A stretch of 64,000 nt of DNA, taken from positions 121,001 to 185,000 of the forward strand of contig JARUPY010000164.1 of assembly GCA_029817715.1 (NCBI GenBank), given 5' to 3'. The DNA comes from Melastoma dodecandrum. Lineage: Eukaryota; Streptophyta; Magnoliopsida; Myrtales; Melastomataceae. This document shows, in pieces, positions 11,405 through 21,979 of the stretch (positions are counted from its first letter, which is position 1; each line of letters starts with the position of its first letter). Made by a program: the position numbers and the translations under genes. The notes below the pieces were generated by a model, which worked only from the letters and a program-made list of their open reading frames with translations, did not search any database and was not told the origin of the DNA.

Positions 11405-12641
11405 AAGTTCACATGGCAAAACACATCGCGATATATCGGTGACTCAAAGTATTGGATGAAATGTGGTCGCCAATAAAGAAAGTAACAAAGATTAATTAGA
11501 ATTCGCTAAGCACAAAGAGCAAGACTTTCAACCATCTTGCAGCAACACTTAAAACGATTGCGAAAAGATGAGTTGACAACCAAGCAGCCCTCCGGGGTCA
11601 TAGAATCATTGTCGTATGTTTACAATTGACTAAGACTGACTTATTTATTGACATTAACTAATAAATGCCGACCGACGCATATTTAACACATGATAATCAT
11701 CCTAAAACTAACTATTATTGATCTACTAATACGACTCCATCATCGGGTCTTGACGTCCGACGTTGATACAAAAGACATTCGATGAAGTGTTATCTTCGAA
11801 CATCCTTTCTCTCGAACTGCATTCCCTCGACCTGCTCCTAACCTCAACATCGATGCTTGCCTTGGCAGCCACCTTCGACACGACGATCAAATATCTTGCA
11901 AGGAACGTCGATTCTAGGATCCATCAAAGCCCATCGTAGAGAGCCCAAAATGTCGTTTGCTATATAAACAGAGCCATGAGTGATGCGAGTTGGATCAAAC
12001 AAGGTCAAGACGGGATCAAGTCGAGAGGAGCATTTGATACAGAGAGTACGTTCACGATGTTAAAGTCTGCTCAAGATCAAAGCTTCAGCTCTCTTATCAT
12101 TTGGTGGATTTTAAGCATGGCTTGATTTATTAGAGCATCCCCAAAACCGGTGGTGTTTCTATATCTGGTTGTGCTACGTTTAACCCTCGTGACGATCTCG
12201 GTGGTGTGTTGGTTCTATCTGTGGTGATCCAAGTCCTATCCATTTCGTTTACTTTCGTTTGTTTCGGCATTCACGTTCGTTCCGTTTTTGCCATCATTGT
12301 AGTGATTCCTGTTTCCATGGCGGTAGTGCATCTATGACTTGCCGAGCCACTTTCCTTTTAACTAGGATTTTTCATTCCCCTAGGCAACAATGGTCAGGGG
12401 ACTTTTCGAAGAACCAAAATTTGACTCAGCCTTCCCAGGACTCTCTCGGAGAATCGTCTTTAACGACTTACACAATGCTCAATAAGTATTTTATTTATTC
12501 TCTTATTCTAATTCTTTGATATATCTTCAAATTAGAATTTTATGACCACTTTCTAGTTTGTTTTGTACGAAAATTTACTGAGGTTCTTGAGAATTCGCGA
12601 AGACGGATCTTAAAATTAGATTCTCCAAAGGGGGAGTACAA
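11405..12641 (-). repeat. Probable 5' LTR of element B
   Basis: This noncoding stretch lies between the primer site and unrelated DNA. Its far end, read on the minus strand, begins TGTACTCCCCCTTTGG, a plausible LTR start; the inner boundary is at 11405-11414. A TATA-like GCTATATAAACAG lies at about 11958. No second copy is in the window to confirm the ends. Confidence 0.45.
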
Positions 12642-13189
12642 GAATGGGTGGCACGAGGGGTAAAACCGCAATGAAGATACTCTTTTAAAGCGGCCTCAAC
12701 TGACAAGCACGGCCGATGTAAAGCCATATCGGCCAGACCTAAGTTACAAAGGTATGTACGGGTTGAAGGACCTCAACTTTTATTAATTTTCGAAAGTACA
12801 ATTTTTCTAATCTTTCATTTAAAACCTTTTACATCAAGTTTGAAATTTATACAAGATTAAGTCTTAGCACATAAATCTAAAGAAAAAATCTCTTCGACCA
12901 CTCCTAGCTCTTCTAGGAACTTGTTTAAACATACAATGACAAGAACCATTAGATAAACTAATTACGAGCACCCTTATTACGTCACACAATTACATGTTCA
13001 TTTTCATATACAATTAATCACAATCTTAATCACTTCTACATTCTGAAATACAAGTTTTCTTATCATTAAATTAATTACATCATCAATGTTTATATGTCTC
13101 TGTTACTTCCACCTGAATTATGTCCATTCAAACTTTACAATCGTTAAGATCCTCCCATCCCAATTTCACAAGTCTTGGGTCCTAACACC
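12642..13189. other. No gene seen
   Basis: AT-rich DNA without an open frame of note. GACCTCAACTTTTATTAATT and what follows look like eroded LTR sequence, but no boundary or partner copy was found. Confidence 0.3.
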
Positions 13190-13450
13190 CAACTCAAACG
13201 GATCCGGATGCTCCCATCTGATCACTATCTTATTTTTCTCCGCCACGGATCCTTACATCTGATCTCCGATAGTGTCATCACCATCTCACAGATCCTCCCT
13301 TCCAGTGGTATAACTGATCTGGATCCTCTCACCCCCACTCACTTACCTAGTCACACTTGATCCATTTCACAATAATAACAAGCGTGGATCCTCCCATTTG
13401 GCTTATCATATTATACTCATCACGGCATGGATCCTCCCATGTGGCTATTA
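13190..13450. repeat. GGATCC-rich imperfect minisatellite
   Basis: GGATCC, AGATCC or TGATCC followed by TCCCATNTGG-like text recurs about seven times at irregular 20-60 base spacing (for example GGATCCTCCCATTTGGCTTA near 13386 and GGATCCTCCCATGTGGCTAT near 13430). The copies are degenerate and have no fixed period. Confidence 0.55.
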
Positions 13451-13460
13451 CATCACCATG

Positions 13461-13590
13461 CCTTATATCCCATTCTTTCTCTAACCACAATATCCCTTCC
13501 ACTTATCTCATTATATACTTTCTTTATCACACTTTTAATCGAACCATCTTACCCAAAATTTATTTACAAACCACATTCGATTACTTAGCA
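13461..13590. repeat. Left 130-bp direct repeat flanking the Mutator-like element
   Basis: The sequence from CCTTATATCCCATTCTTTCT to GATTACTTAGC is repeated at 16123-16252 in the same orientation with about 12 differences by eye (near 90% identity). It ends about 9 bases before the left inverted repeat. Confidence 0.85.
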
Positions 13591-13599
13591 TGTTATTAT

Positions 13600-13900
13600 G
13601 GAAATACGGTTAGTTTTAAAAATTTTTTACAAAATACAGTATCAGTTTCGTAAAATACGGTTTTACCGTTGAAGGGACGCGTTTTGAAAACGCGCCCATC
13701 CGTTTACAAAGAGGGCGCGGTTTCAAAACGCGCCCTCCGCGTATCAAAGGAAGGGGCGGGTTTTGAAACCCGTCCCTATGCGGAAACATGAGGACGCGGT
13801 TTCAAAACGCCCCATAAACCAATCCCTCCAGCACTTGGAAAACCCCTTTCGGGGAATGTACCTGGGGCGGGTTTTCAAAACCCACCCCCCCCCTTTTAGA
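13600..13900 (+). repeat. Left terminal inverted repeat, hairpin array
   Basis: The repeat contains consecutive short palindromes with a GTTTTGAAAAC-like core between GC-rich arms, at about 13678, 13714, 13755, 13790 and 13862 (for example GACGCGTTTTGAAAACGCG). Each arm can fold on itself as well as pair with the other end of the element. Confidence 0.75.
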
Positions 13901-14254
13901 CATTAATAAGTACTTACGAATTATGTTAGAAACCCTATTTCAACAACACAATAACAAAACTATCGAACTTTGAAACAATTCATATTAAAAACGTATCATA
14001 CATAAAACCTTAGAATATCATACGCAAATCCATAAACATTTACAAATATCAGTAAAGTCCCCTACGCATCGTTGATTTCCTCCTAACTTAAGGCCTAATG
14101 ACGGGATCTTCTGGAATGTAAGGCTGCTCCAATGAATCATCCGGGTACAGTTGCGTGATTTGAGAAGGTCCTTCTCCTTATTGTGAATGGTCGTATCTAA
14201 AAAACTTATATGAGTTGAGTTACGAGAGTTTAAATCAATCGAACATCAAAGGAC

Positions 14255-15323
14255 TTACCCGAATTCTCTCGCCCCTTTAATCGGAGCTCCCGGGGTCGAA
14301 CTGGACCCAACCTCGAACTTAGGTGTGTTGTAATCGGCATCAATATGGGCAACTTGCGAGATGAGCATGCCTTCTCGCACTTCATGGCCCTCCTCGCCAA
14401 ATACGGGGTCCTCGTATGTCCGTGACACCTCTTCATCTTCATGCTCCTCTTCTGGATGGTCCATATGAGGATGATCTTCCTCCATATGCTGTCCACCTGG
14501 CGGCATGAACTCGTATGCAGGTTGATCTTCCAACCCGCCGGTATGACCATACAATCGTACCGGTGCATACTCCCACATCATCTGCATGGACTCCTCGGCA
14601 AGAGAAAGGAGTTCAGGCTAGTCGGACTGAAGCTTAATCTTGCGGAAATTCTTCGCCTACATCACAAATATAGGTTAAAGTTGAAAAATGGAATGGAAAA
14701 ATGTAATGTGATACTCATAAACGACTTACCATTGGGCCTAGCATGGAGCCGATGTACGACATGTATTGCCTGGTGTGCTTCACATACCATTTGGAGTTTT
14801 TAATGCGAGACTCCCAAACTAGCGGCACGACCTTGTTCATCCGAACTTCCCACAGCACCACAAATACCCGATGGACCTCCCTCCAATTGTTCATCGTCTT
14901 GCCACGCAAATCCATCCGATGGAGTGCCTTGCTAATGTCACATTCTGCCGGCATGAGCTGATGATCGCCAAACTGACGAATCACTCTATCCGGGTAAATC
15001 CACTCCACGATGTAGAAGCAAATGGGAGGGAGTCTGGCATGCCAAAAAGCCTCTCCCGATCGGTAATAATCTGGAAGTATGGCATCAACTCCTCCAGGTA
15101 AGGATGCCAAATAATCGGAATATATCAATGTGAATATGTGACATATTTCCAGCCTACTGTCTTCGTTTAATCTCATTGTATTAGCAATTACCCTTTTAAA
15201 TTGCACATAGTCGATATCAGTAGGTACCTTTTTACGTTTCACTGGACCCCTATTATAACCTACTCCTTGACTACCATGAATAACTTTTCCATTTCCATGC
15301 GATAACAAATGAACTTGCGACAT
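14255..15323 (-). pseudogene. Plant mobile domain (PMD-like) protein fragment
   Basis: The 202-residue frame at 15323-14715 includes LPPICFYIVEWIYPDRVIRQ, then FGDHQLMPAE, LHRMDLRGKTMNNWREVH and WESRIKNSKWYVKHTRQYMS. The VEWHxPDRVLRQFG pattern is typical of the C-terminal part of the aminotransferase-like plant mobile domain family, related to MAIN/MAIL proteins and to transposon copies. A second frame at 14587-14255 is very acidic and His/Glu-rich, fitting the usual disordered tail; a small intron or frame break at about 14590-14715 separates the two. The domain N-terminus is missing, so this is a partial copy carried inside the inverted-repeat element. Role in transposition is unknown. Confidence 0.65.
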
Positions 15324-15489
15324 TGAAACATAAGATAAAACTTACGTGAATTAGCTACTTCTTCGAACTTAATAATACCTACAGAAATTCAAACAACATA
15401 CAATTAATCATCCAAACAATGGTAACTACAAAAATTTATAGTGCAGGCTTCGTACACGAATAATCACAGCACTTTTAGGGACATACCAC

Positions 15490-15725
15490 TTTTAGGGGGC
15501 GACGGACGGAGGACGAAGAGCGGATGGGGTGACAGGTGACGGGTGACGGGCGTCGGAGGTCGGGCCGTCGAAGGTCGGATGGGGCAACGGGCGACGGGGG
15601 CGGGTTTCGGAGGCATCGGAGGTCGGGATGTCGGAGGACGGAGGCGTCGGAGGTCGGGGCGTCGGAGGTCGAGGTGTTGGCCGTCGACCATCGGGGTTTT
15701 GGGGGCTCGAAGGTCGCGGGGTGGG
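15490..15725. repeat. GC-rich CGTCGGAGGTCGG tandem repeat
   Basis: GTCGGAGGTCGG and close variants recur about seven times with runs of G between them. The frames open here on both strands are compositional products, not genes. It lies between the PMD fragment and the right inverted repeat. Confidence 0.6.
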
Positions 15726-15769
15726 TTTAGAGTTAGGGGAAATTGATTTTGGGGGAGGAGGACTCGACT

Positions 15770-16110
15770 TAAAACCCGCCCCTTAATGAGTTACTTAATG
15801 GGCGGGTTTTCAAAACCGACCTCTTGTGTGTTGCAGGAGAACTAGCTCCTTGTGTATTCCCCAAAGGGGTTCTCCAAGTGTTCGAGGAGCGGGTTAAAAC
15901 CAGCCCCTGTATGCGCATGCTTCCACATAGGGACATGTTTTCCAAACCCGCCCCCCCCTTCCTTTGATTCGTGGAGGGCGCGTTTTGAAACTGCGCCTTC
16001 TTTGTAAAAGGAATGGCGCGTTCTCAAAACGCGTCCCTTCGACGTTAAAACCGTATTTTACGAAACTGAGACCATATTTCGTAATTTTTTTTAAAACCAA
16101 CCGTATTTCC
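15770..16110 (-). repeat. Right terminal inverted repeat, hairpin array
   Basis: Inverted match to 13600-13900, with hairpins at about 15776-15815, 15974-15996 and 16016-16040 and the shared outer sequence AAAATACGGTTTTAACG. It contains a block absent from the left arm around 15830-15900, so the arms differ in length. Confidence 0.75.
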
Positions 16111-16122
16111 GTACAAAACTCG

Positions 16123-16252
16123 CTTTATATCCCATTCTTTCTCTACCCACGGTATCCGTTCCACTTATCTAATTATATACTTTCTTTATCACACTTTTAA
16201 TTGTACCATCTTACCGACAAGTTATTTACAAACCACATCCGATTACTTAGCC
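16123..16252. repeat. Right 130-bp direct repeat flanking the Mutator-like element
   Basis: Same orientation as 13461-13590 (CTTTATATCCCATTCTTTCT to GATTACTTAGC), starting about 12 bases after the right inverted repeat. Confidence 0.85.
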
Positions 16253-16355
16253 CATAAAATTCACATCCGACCCTTACACAACAAACCAACCATCATGCAA
16301 CTGTTACACACGAATCAACCAACATCCACACAACAAACCAACCATTGCAAGTCTG

Positions 16356-16990
16356 GAAGAGGCTAACAGCCTGTACACGGATCGACCCGTGTAATGTACA
16401 AAATTTTCACAATTCGTTGTACATTTGTTTAAAAAATTAATTCCTTTTATAATGTATAAAAAAATGATCGTTCTACCGTTGCACAATGTACGACGTAAAA
16501 CACTATTTCAATATCTTACATTGTACTACACTGGAATAATTATTTGTTTATACATTGTGTACTTTTCAATTCTTACTACTTGACAAGTAAATCACTATTC
16601 AAGCGTGTATAATGTATTGGATCAGTGTTCTACGTTGTACATTATATAATGCTAAAACATTGATATTTTTGTACATTACAAAAAAATCAATGTACAAAAT
16701 GTACAAACAAATCATTGTTTTAGCGATGTACAATGTACAACGTTTAAATAGTGTTTTTCGTTGTATTGTACAACGCTGGAACAATATTTTTTTACATAAT
16801 GTACAAATAAATTACTGTTATAACGTTGTACAATATACAATATTGAAACAGTATTATACATTATACGTTGTACAACCCTTGAACATTGTTTAACGATGAA
16901 ATGTGAAAAAAAAATTGATACATTTTCATAGTAGATTCCGGACCTATTTCCACGCCAATACGATTTGTCTTTTTACCTAAATGCCCTTCT
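16356..16990 (+). repeat. Palindrome array, copy 1
   Basis: Built from many TTGTACAATGTACAACG-like palindromes separated by AAACACTATTCCAGC-like and AATGATTTATTTGTAC-like spacers. It starts AAGAGGCTAACAGCCTGTAC and ends TTTTTACCTAAATGCCCTTC. The reverse complement of 49004-49677 has the same start, array and end, so the two are inverted copies of one defined repeat unit. No open frame of substance. It could be a non-autonomous element or a satellite-like piece of a larger one. Confidence 0.8.
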
Positions 16991-17593
16991 CGCCCTAACG
17001 TGCCCCAGATCAATTTCAAGCCCTACTACACATGTGCTCTTATTTGCTCGTCCTTCCAAGCGTACGATGTGTCGACCACCGTGGTGGAACGAAGAAGGTA
17101 AATGTCTGGTGTTCCGGATTGGCTTAGTCATTCGTGTAGAAGACGTGTACAGGAGTCGACGAGGGCGTCGTTTGTGGCACGAACCCCTTGCTTTGTTTTG
17201 GGTTGCATTTGTGGGTTAGGGCTTTAAGTCGCATAATATTTGGGGCGTTCTGGGCGTGGCTTCATGGTGGGTCCGAGGGGTGGGTATGAGTTTTGCGATC
17301 ACATGCTGGTATTTGGCTAGCGCTTCTCTTTCTGTTACTGTGAGGGTGTCTTGTTGTTGGTAGCGCGCTTACTATATGGCCGGTTTATCTGTCGCATGAT
17401 AGTCGGGGATCGCTTTCTGGTATGTTTGGTTGGACTTTTAACAGGATCGTAGTCACTTGGTCGGTCCTGTAAAGGGATTGTGTGCGTGTTTGATTGTGGG
17501 AATTCATCCTGGTCTGGTATGTTTCCAAGAATTTGTCGCTTTGGTGGGGATGCTGGGATTCTGACTTTGTCCTAATTTTTGTCATCATAATTG

Positions 17594-19307
17594 ATGGAAA
17601 ACGAAGACGTTGATCTCGGCATAGATTTTAGTAATGAGGAAGGCGGGGACTATACACCTCGTCGGTCGGCATCTAAACGTCCCCGTGCCGCAGCTTTCGA
17701 GAAGGTGAAGTTGTAATTGTCAGGCATTTGAACAATACAAATATAGTGGTTTTGTGTTGGGCTCACTAGTATTATGCCCGTTGCGGGATTACATATTCAC
17801 GCGTTGTAGCCTGAGGAAACTTGTTGCGCTTATGAATTCTTGCAATCAGGCCAAAAAGGACGCGCTCAGGGAAGTTGGGTTCGACGGGCTCCTTAACGTG
17901 GTGAGCAAGATTGTGAACCACAAAGCCTTGAGGTTGTGTATAAGCCTCGAGCACCCCATTTGTCCTGAAGATGTCGACTCAATACTTGGAATTCGTTTTA
18001 CCAGAGTCTGGGTTCCAGTGACAGGAGACATAGTGACTGTGAGGTTGGAGCTTCGTTCTCTACTTAAGCACGGGAGGATTTCCTTGGCGTTACACGAGGC
18101 GAAATTGCGTAACCGGGATTCAGCGGACGAATTATTCAGAGCTTAGATTTTTTTGGTACATCCTAGGTTGCTATCTGTGTCCGGAGACATCCGACGACAT
18201 TTCTAAGGACTACCTGCATGCAACTCGTGACGTTTGCGTAATTCGGAACTTCGATTGGGCTAGCCACGTCCTGGACCACCTCTGTGAACATGTTAGGACC
18301 CAGCTACGAAAGCAACGACACATTGGCGGATGCGTTCACCTTCTCATTGTAAGTTTGACTCCTTAGATTTTGTTGACGTTATTATGACTTAGATATCGCT
18401 GCGTATTCTATCACTTGGGATACTGAGATCAGTTGATTTGTTCTGTGTGCAGCTTTTTTATGCGTTAATGTCTTCCAACCTAGTTGTCAACTCTTGAGGC
18501 CTTCACGTGTCAAACCGTTGTGCGCCGAAATGGATGACGGCAAAATCCTTGAAATTTTCAAGTTAACCAATGTGGTAAATGCTCCAAATATATGGGTATC
18601 CTCCTCCTTATTTGCCAAGCGCACTGTGTACAGGTTGTGAGTTCGGTCAGTGGCTAGAAATGACTGATTCGCGTGCTCCTTGTCCGGATGATATGGAGAC
18701 CAAAACGAACGCAGACGGCGGCAGTGGTGAGATGAAGGAGAATGAACAACTACTGCGGGCGTTGAAGACGTTGAAGGTATGCGTCATTTTGTCCTAAATA
18801 AATTGGAACTGGGTACTCTGGAATGAGCATGAGGCAGTTTTGCTTGTGTGCAGGATGCTGACCGTCGAGTTCGAAATGTCGAGCCTAGTATCCACGAATT
18901 ACATTGGAAAATGTCTACCCTGTTTAAGGAGCTCGAACAGATGAGGTGTCTCGTACGGGCGATGGTTGATGAGAAGGCAACTCCACAGCCACCGAGCAGT
19001 GGGAAGCCGCAATTCGATCCTGGGATTGAGGAGGAGGATCTGTTCAAATAGATGCCGCGACACGGGGAAGTGGGAGTTAGAGTTAGAAAAAGCTCCATCA
19101 TCTGTGGTGCCAGCTATGGTGATCGTCAAGGTTGGTTCACTTCTGGAGTTAGAGGGCGTGGATATTCTCCAACCTACCGAATGTAACAGGCAGCAACAAA
19201 AGCTTAATGACGATGATGGGACCGAGGCAATGGAGAGGGCGGTCGGTGCAGCGCTGTCAATATGGCCGTATTGTTGGGAGTCAATAATGGGGCGGATTGC
19301 GTTGAGG
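17594..19307 (+). pseudogene. ULP1/DUF1985-like gene fragment, 5' part
   Basis: A short first exon-like frame starts at 17594 (MENEDVDLGIDFS, then RRSASKRPRA). At 17754-18146 comes CSLRKLVALMNSCNQAKKDA, then EVGFDGLLNVVSKIVNHKAL and PEDVDSILGI. After a stop the same type of protein continues (18148-18350: LCPETSDDISKDYLHATRDV, NFDWASHVLDHL, IGGCVHLL). These blocks are typical of the region before the protease domain in plant ULP1-like proteins often carried by Mutator-type elements. Later exons at 18811-19050 look coiled-coil, followed by a stretch to 19307 that is cut by element C and resumes at 27958. Stops and altered splice sites suggest a pseudogene. Confidence 0.55.
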
Positions 19308-19573
19308 TGTTCGCCAATTTCGCAAGTGTACGGGTCGCATCAAGTAATATAGAGTAAGTAAAGTATCAATTGACACTCCTATGCAGTTGTATCAACTCTT
19401 TGTTAAACTTCAGCCGTTCTCCTTCTTTTCAATTTTACCTACAAAAAAAATAAAACTACTAGTAAAGCCCTAATTCTAAGTAATATACGAAATACTACAA
19501 TAAACTTCGATGATTTAGCCATATATCGCTTAACTATAGTGATGAAAATATATATTTACAACAAGTTATAGTA
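19308..19573 (-). repeat. 3' LTR of element C, internally deleted
   Basis: Left edge TGTTCGCCAATTTCGCAAGT matches the 5' LTR inner end at 23703. The right part (AAGTAATATACGAAATACTA through GAAAATATATATTTACAACA) matches 27860-27957. The middle of the LTR, about 950 bp, is missing; the join is near 19367, where GTATCAATTGACACTC links text found at 26761-26770 and 27728-27740 in the other copy. Confidence 0.75.
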
Positions 19574-20520
19574 CCCCCAACCTAGATTTTGCTAGTCCCG
19601 AGCAAAACAAAAACATGGTACTATTGGAAAACAATATCCAAGGGAATCATTACATCTAATTAGCTCTCATATGTCGGCCATAAAAAATTTCAACCCTTTT
19701 CCTCAACTCATGCTTTGACAATCTTTTATGCCCACACGACAAACAAGCCACGACGATTCTGTCACTCCACATACTTACTCAAGTTCATGTCACAAGACTA
19801 ATTAACATTAAGATTGCTCACCCAAGAATTCATCAATTAAATACTTTAATTCTTTTTTTTCTGTCAACACGATTCTAAATGCTCTATCAATAGTGGGAAT
19901 GCTCATGTATCGAGTGTCCAATCAGTGTCTCCCGAACCAGAAGGCCCAAGGCACCGGGTGATAATGCACCCTTCGGATTTATTAACTCGAGCTACCTCAC
20001 TATGACTCGCTTCACAAGTACATGTCTTGGTGTGTTGCTAACCTTATCAGTTTATTCTTTTTTTCACACTCCCAAATAGCACTATTAAAGAGCCTTGGTA
20101 GGAGTTTATCTTTTTTCTTCCTTTCATTCAAAATTTCCGAAGATTCTCTTTCAAAATGCTAAAAAGTCTTACTTTTCATTTTCTCTTTCAGCACTAGAAG
20201 TTAGGAATTGTTACAGCCAGACACATAATTAGCATGAGATGGGGATTTAAAAGTGTCTAACACAAATCAAGTTGAGGCTTTAATTCTCCTATGTCCATGT
20301 TAGCCCACTTAATTCATCATCGAACACAATCTTCCAAATAATTCTCCAATAATAGGTAAATCAATTTTTTTTAACAGAGTAGTAACACCCACGATAACTA
20401 AAACAAAACGGCAGAAACAGGCGATGCAGACCCTAAACCTATCTAACATTGTCCCGATGTTTATCCAATAAAAAGAAGAAAAGAAAAAATTAGGAACTTA
20501 CCTGATCAGTGGCCAGTCTA
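19574..20520 (-). other. 3' noncoding tail of element C
   Basis: Begins on the minus strand's 3' side with GGTTGGGGG next to the LTR, a polypurine-tract candidate. The rest resembles the tail of element A (GGTGATAATGCACCCTTCGG and GAGCCTTGGTAGGAG). No gene is seen. Confidence 0.6.
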
Positions 20521-20796
20521 GCTCTATTTCCATCTTATTGTGGTTGGGTTACCTCCCAACGATTGCTTGATTTAACGTCCTCGGTTTGAGGTTCCTGGTT
20601 CTTATGTTTCATGTGATGTAAGGCTCAATAGTTTATGCCCGACAACTCCTCCATGATAGTGTTTGACCCGGCTAGCGTTAACTTTGAACCTTGTGTGGTC
20701 TTTCAGGTTTTCAACCTCCAATGCGCCACAAGGAAATGCCTTTTTTCATCGTTAACAGTCTAGATGATCTTGACTTCAACTTACCTGGAAATATTT

Positions 20797-21421
20797 TTAG
20801 TCGCGGATTAAACAACAAAATAAGCAGACCTGACTTATTAAAAAAATAAGCAGACTTGGCTTAAAATGGTGTTCCTTAATTAGTTGGTCGTGCCATCGCT
20901 TGGTATTTTCATTATGCATGTGTGAATTCTTGTATGCTTCCTGTCGGACTTCTTCCAGCTCATTGAGTTGCATCATTTGCTGCTCATCCGAGGCTTTCAA
21001 GTCGAAATTCAGCTTAGTGGTTTTGTGCACGTAAATGGATGAGCTAATCCCCTCAATGTCCGTGGTGGTCCAACCGATTCCCTTTTTATGTTGTTGTAGC
21101 ACTTGTAGCAACAATTTCTCCAGTTCATTGGTTAAATAAGTTGAATTTATAACAGGTGGGTAACTGGAGTTACCTAGAGAAGAATATCGCATGCTCAGGG
21201 TGTGGTTTAAGTTCAAGCTGGGGATGTTCTTCTACAAATGGTTTGGCTCGTGTTGCCATCCGATCGAACGATTCGACCCTTGTAATGCGATGAATGTATG
21301 ATGCATCCTCCGGTTCTTGCTCTACTACTTGTACCTCCACCGTAGTCATCATTTCTTTGTTCGGAAAATTAGCATACATCACTAAGAGGGATTCATATGA
21401 AATGTCTTCGAGTATGTCCAC
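20797..21421 (-). pseudogene. Deleted pol of element C: RT N-terminus fused to integrase C-terminus
   Basis: 21421-21170 is the protease-RT linker (HITRVESFDRMATRAKPF-like text, LELKPHPEHAIF). In 21216-20797 the RT start HKKGIGWTTTDIEGISSSIY runs straight, in frame, into QQMMQLNELEEVRQEAYKNS and ENTKRWHDQLI, the segment after the integrase core. The join is near 21020. RT palm, RNase H, integrase finger and core are therefore lost in one deletion that kept the frame. Confidence 0.8.
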
Positions 21422-21517
21422 AAAACTGCATTAATCATGATCATTAAGCATATGCATAACTTTGCAGATACTAAATTTTACCTCATCGTCATTCTCATGC
21501 ATTGCGAGTTCGCCTTT

Positions 21518-21976
21518 CTACACATTGATAAGAGTCCTCCCGATTGTTAGGAATGACCTGCCTAAAATGATCGGGATCTCACGATCCCGTCCATACTCCA
21601 AAATCACAAAGTCTACCCGGAAAATGATTTTATCAACTTTAACTAGCACATCTTCAATAACTCCCTTGAGATATATATAAGATTGATCAACTAATTGGAG
21701 AGTCACCGTGGTTGGCTTTGCCTCACCGATGTTGAGTTTCTTGAATATCGAGTATGGTATTAAGTTTATATTGGCTCCCAAGTCATAAAGCGCCTGTCCC
21801 GAAAATTTGTTGCCAATCTTGCATGGAATTGTAAATTTACCTGGATCCTTAAGCTTCGGTGGTAGTTTCTTCTGTAGAATTGCACTACACTCTTCTGTAA
21901 GTGTAATTGTCTCATGATCCCCTAACCGATGCTTTTTCACCAACACATCCTTCATGAACTTTGTATATTTTGGCAT
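21518..21976 (-). pseudogene. Aspartic protease region of element C
   Basis: One 152-residue frame starts with MPKYTKFMKDVLVKK (end of gag), then KLKDPGKFTIPCKIGN, YDLGANINLIPYSIFKKLNI with the Asp-Leu-Gly-Ala active-site loop, VDKIIFRVDFVILEYGRD and IPIILGRSFLTIGRTLINV. It is the counterpart of 4706-4282 in element A but retains one frame across the domain. A stop or break separates it from the rest of gag and from the RT remnant. Confidence 0.8.
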
Positions 21977-21979
21977 TTA

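Larger units (their letters stand above)
7891..12641 (-). mobile_element. Element B: Tat-lineage Ty3/gypsy retrotransposon, interrupted by element A
   Basis: Minus-strand order is LTR (12641 to about 11405), primer site (11400-11382), gag (11093-9630) and post-gag/pol spacer (9131-8079). RT, RNase H and integrase are absent, because element A begins at 7890. The PYPEFIDRDYPYPRGYKIPDF gag block and the YCKWHGSFTHATRD finger match those of element H (55562 and 56350), which has a Tat-type second RNase H. The primer site is also nearly the same as that of H. Confidence 0.75.
13600..16110. mobile_element. Mutator-like element with long inverted ends and a captured PMD gene
   Basis: A 2.5-kb unit starts GGAAATACGGTTAGTTTTAA and ends with the inverse (...CCGTATTTCC). 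About 300 bp of each end match in inverted orientation, including AAAATACGGTTTTA and the CTTGGAGAACCCCTTTGGGG-like block. Long inverted ends and host gene fragments are typical of Mutator-like elements, but no transposase is present and no clear 8-11 bp target duplication is seen. The centre carries a plant mobile domain gene fragment on the minus strand. Superfamily is an inference. Confidence 0.65.

Noticed and set aside
15464..15746. Arg/Gly-rich and Pro-rich frames
   Set aside because: They are translations of the CGTCGGAGGTCGG repeat in several frames, not genes.
16600..16890. Frames in the palindrome array
   Set aside because: Low-complexity Tyr/Val/Asn-rich translations of a repeated AT-rich palindrome; the same occurs in the inverted copy.
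16356..16990. CRISPR-like array
   Set aside because: Plant context, variable spacing, palindromic units and no unique equal-length spacers.
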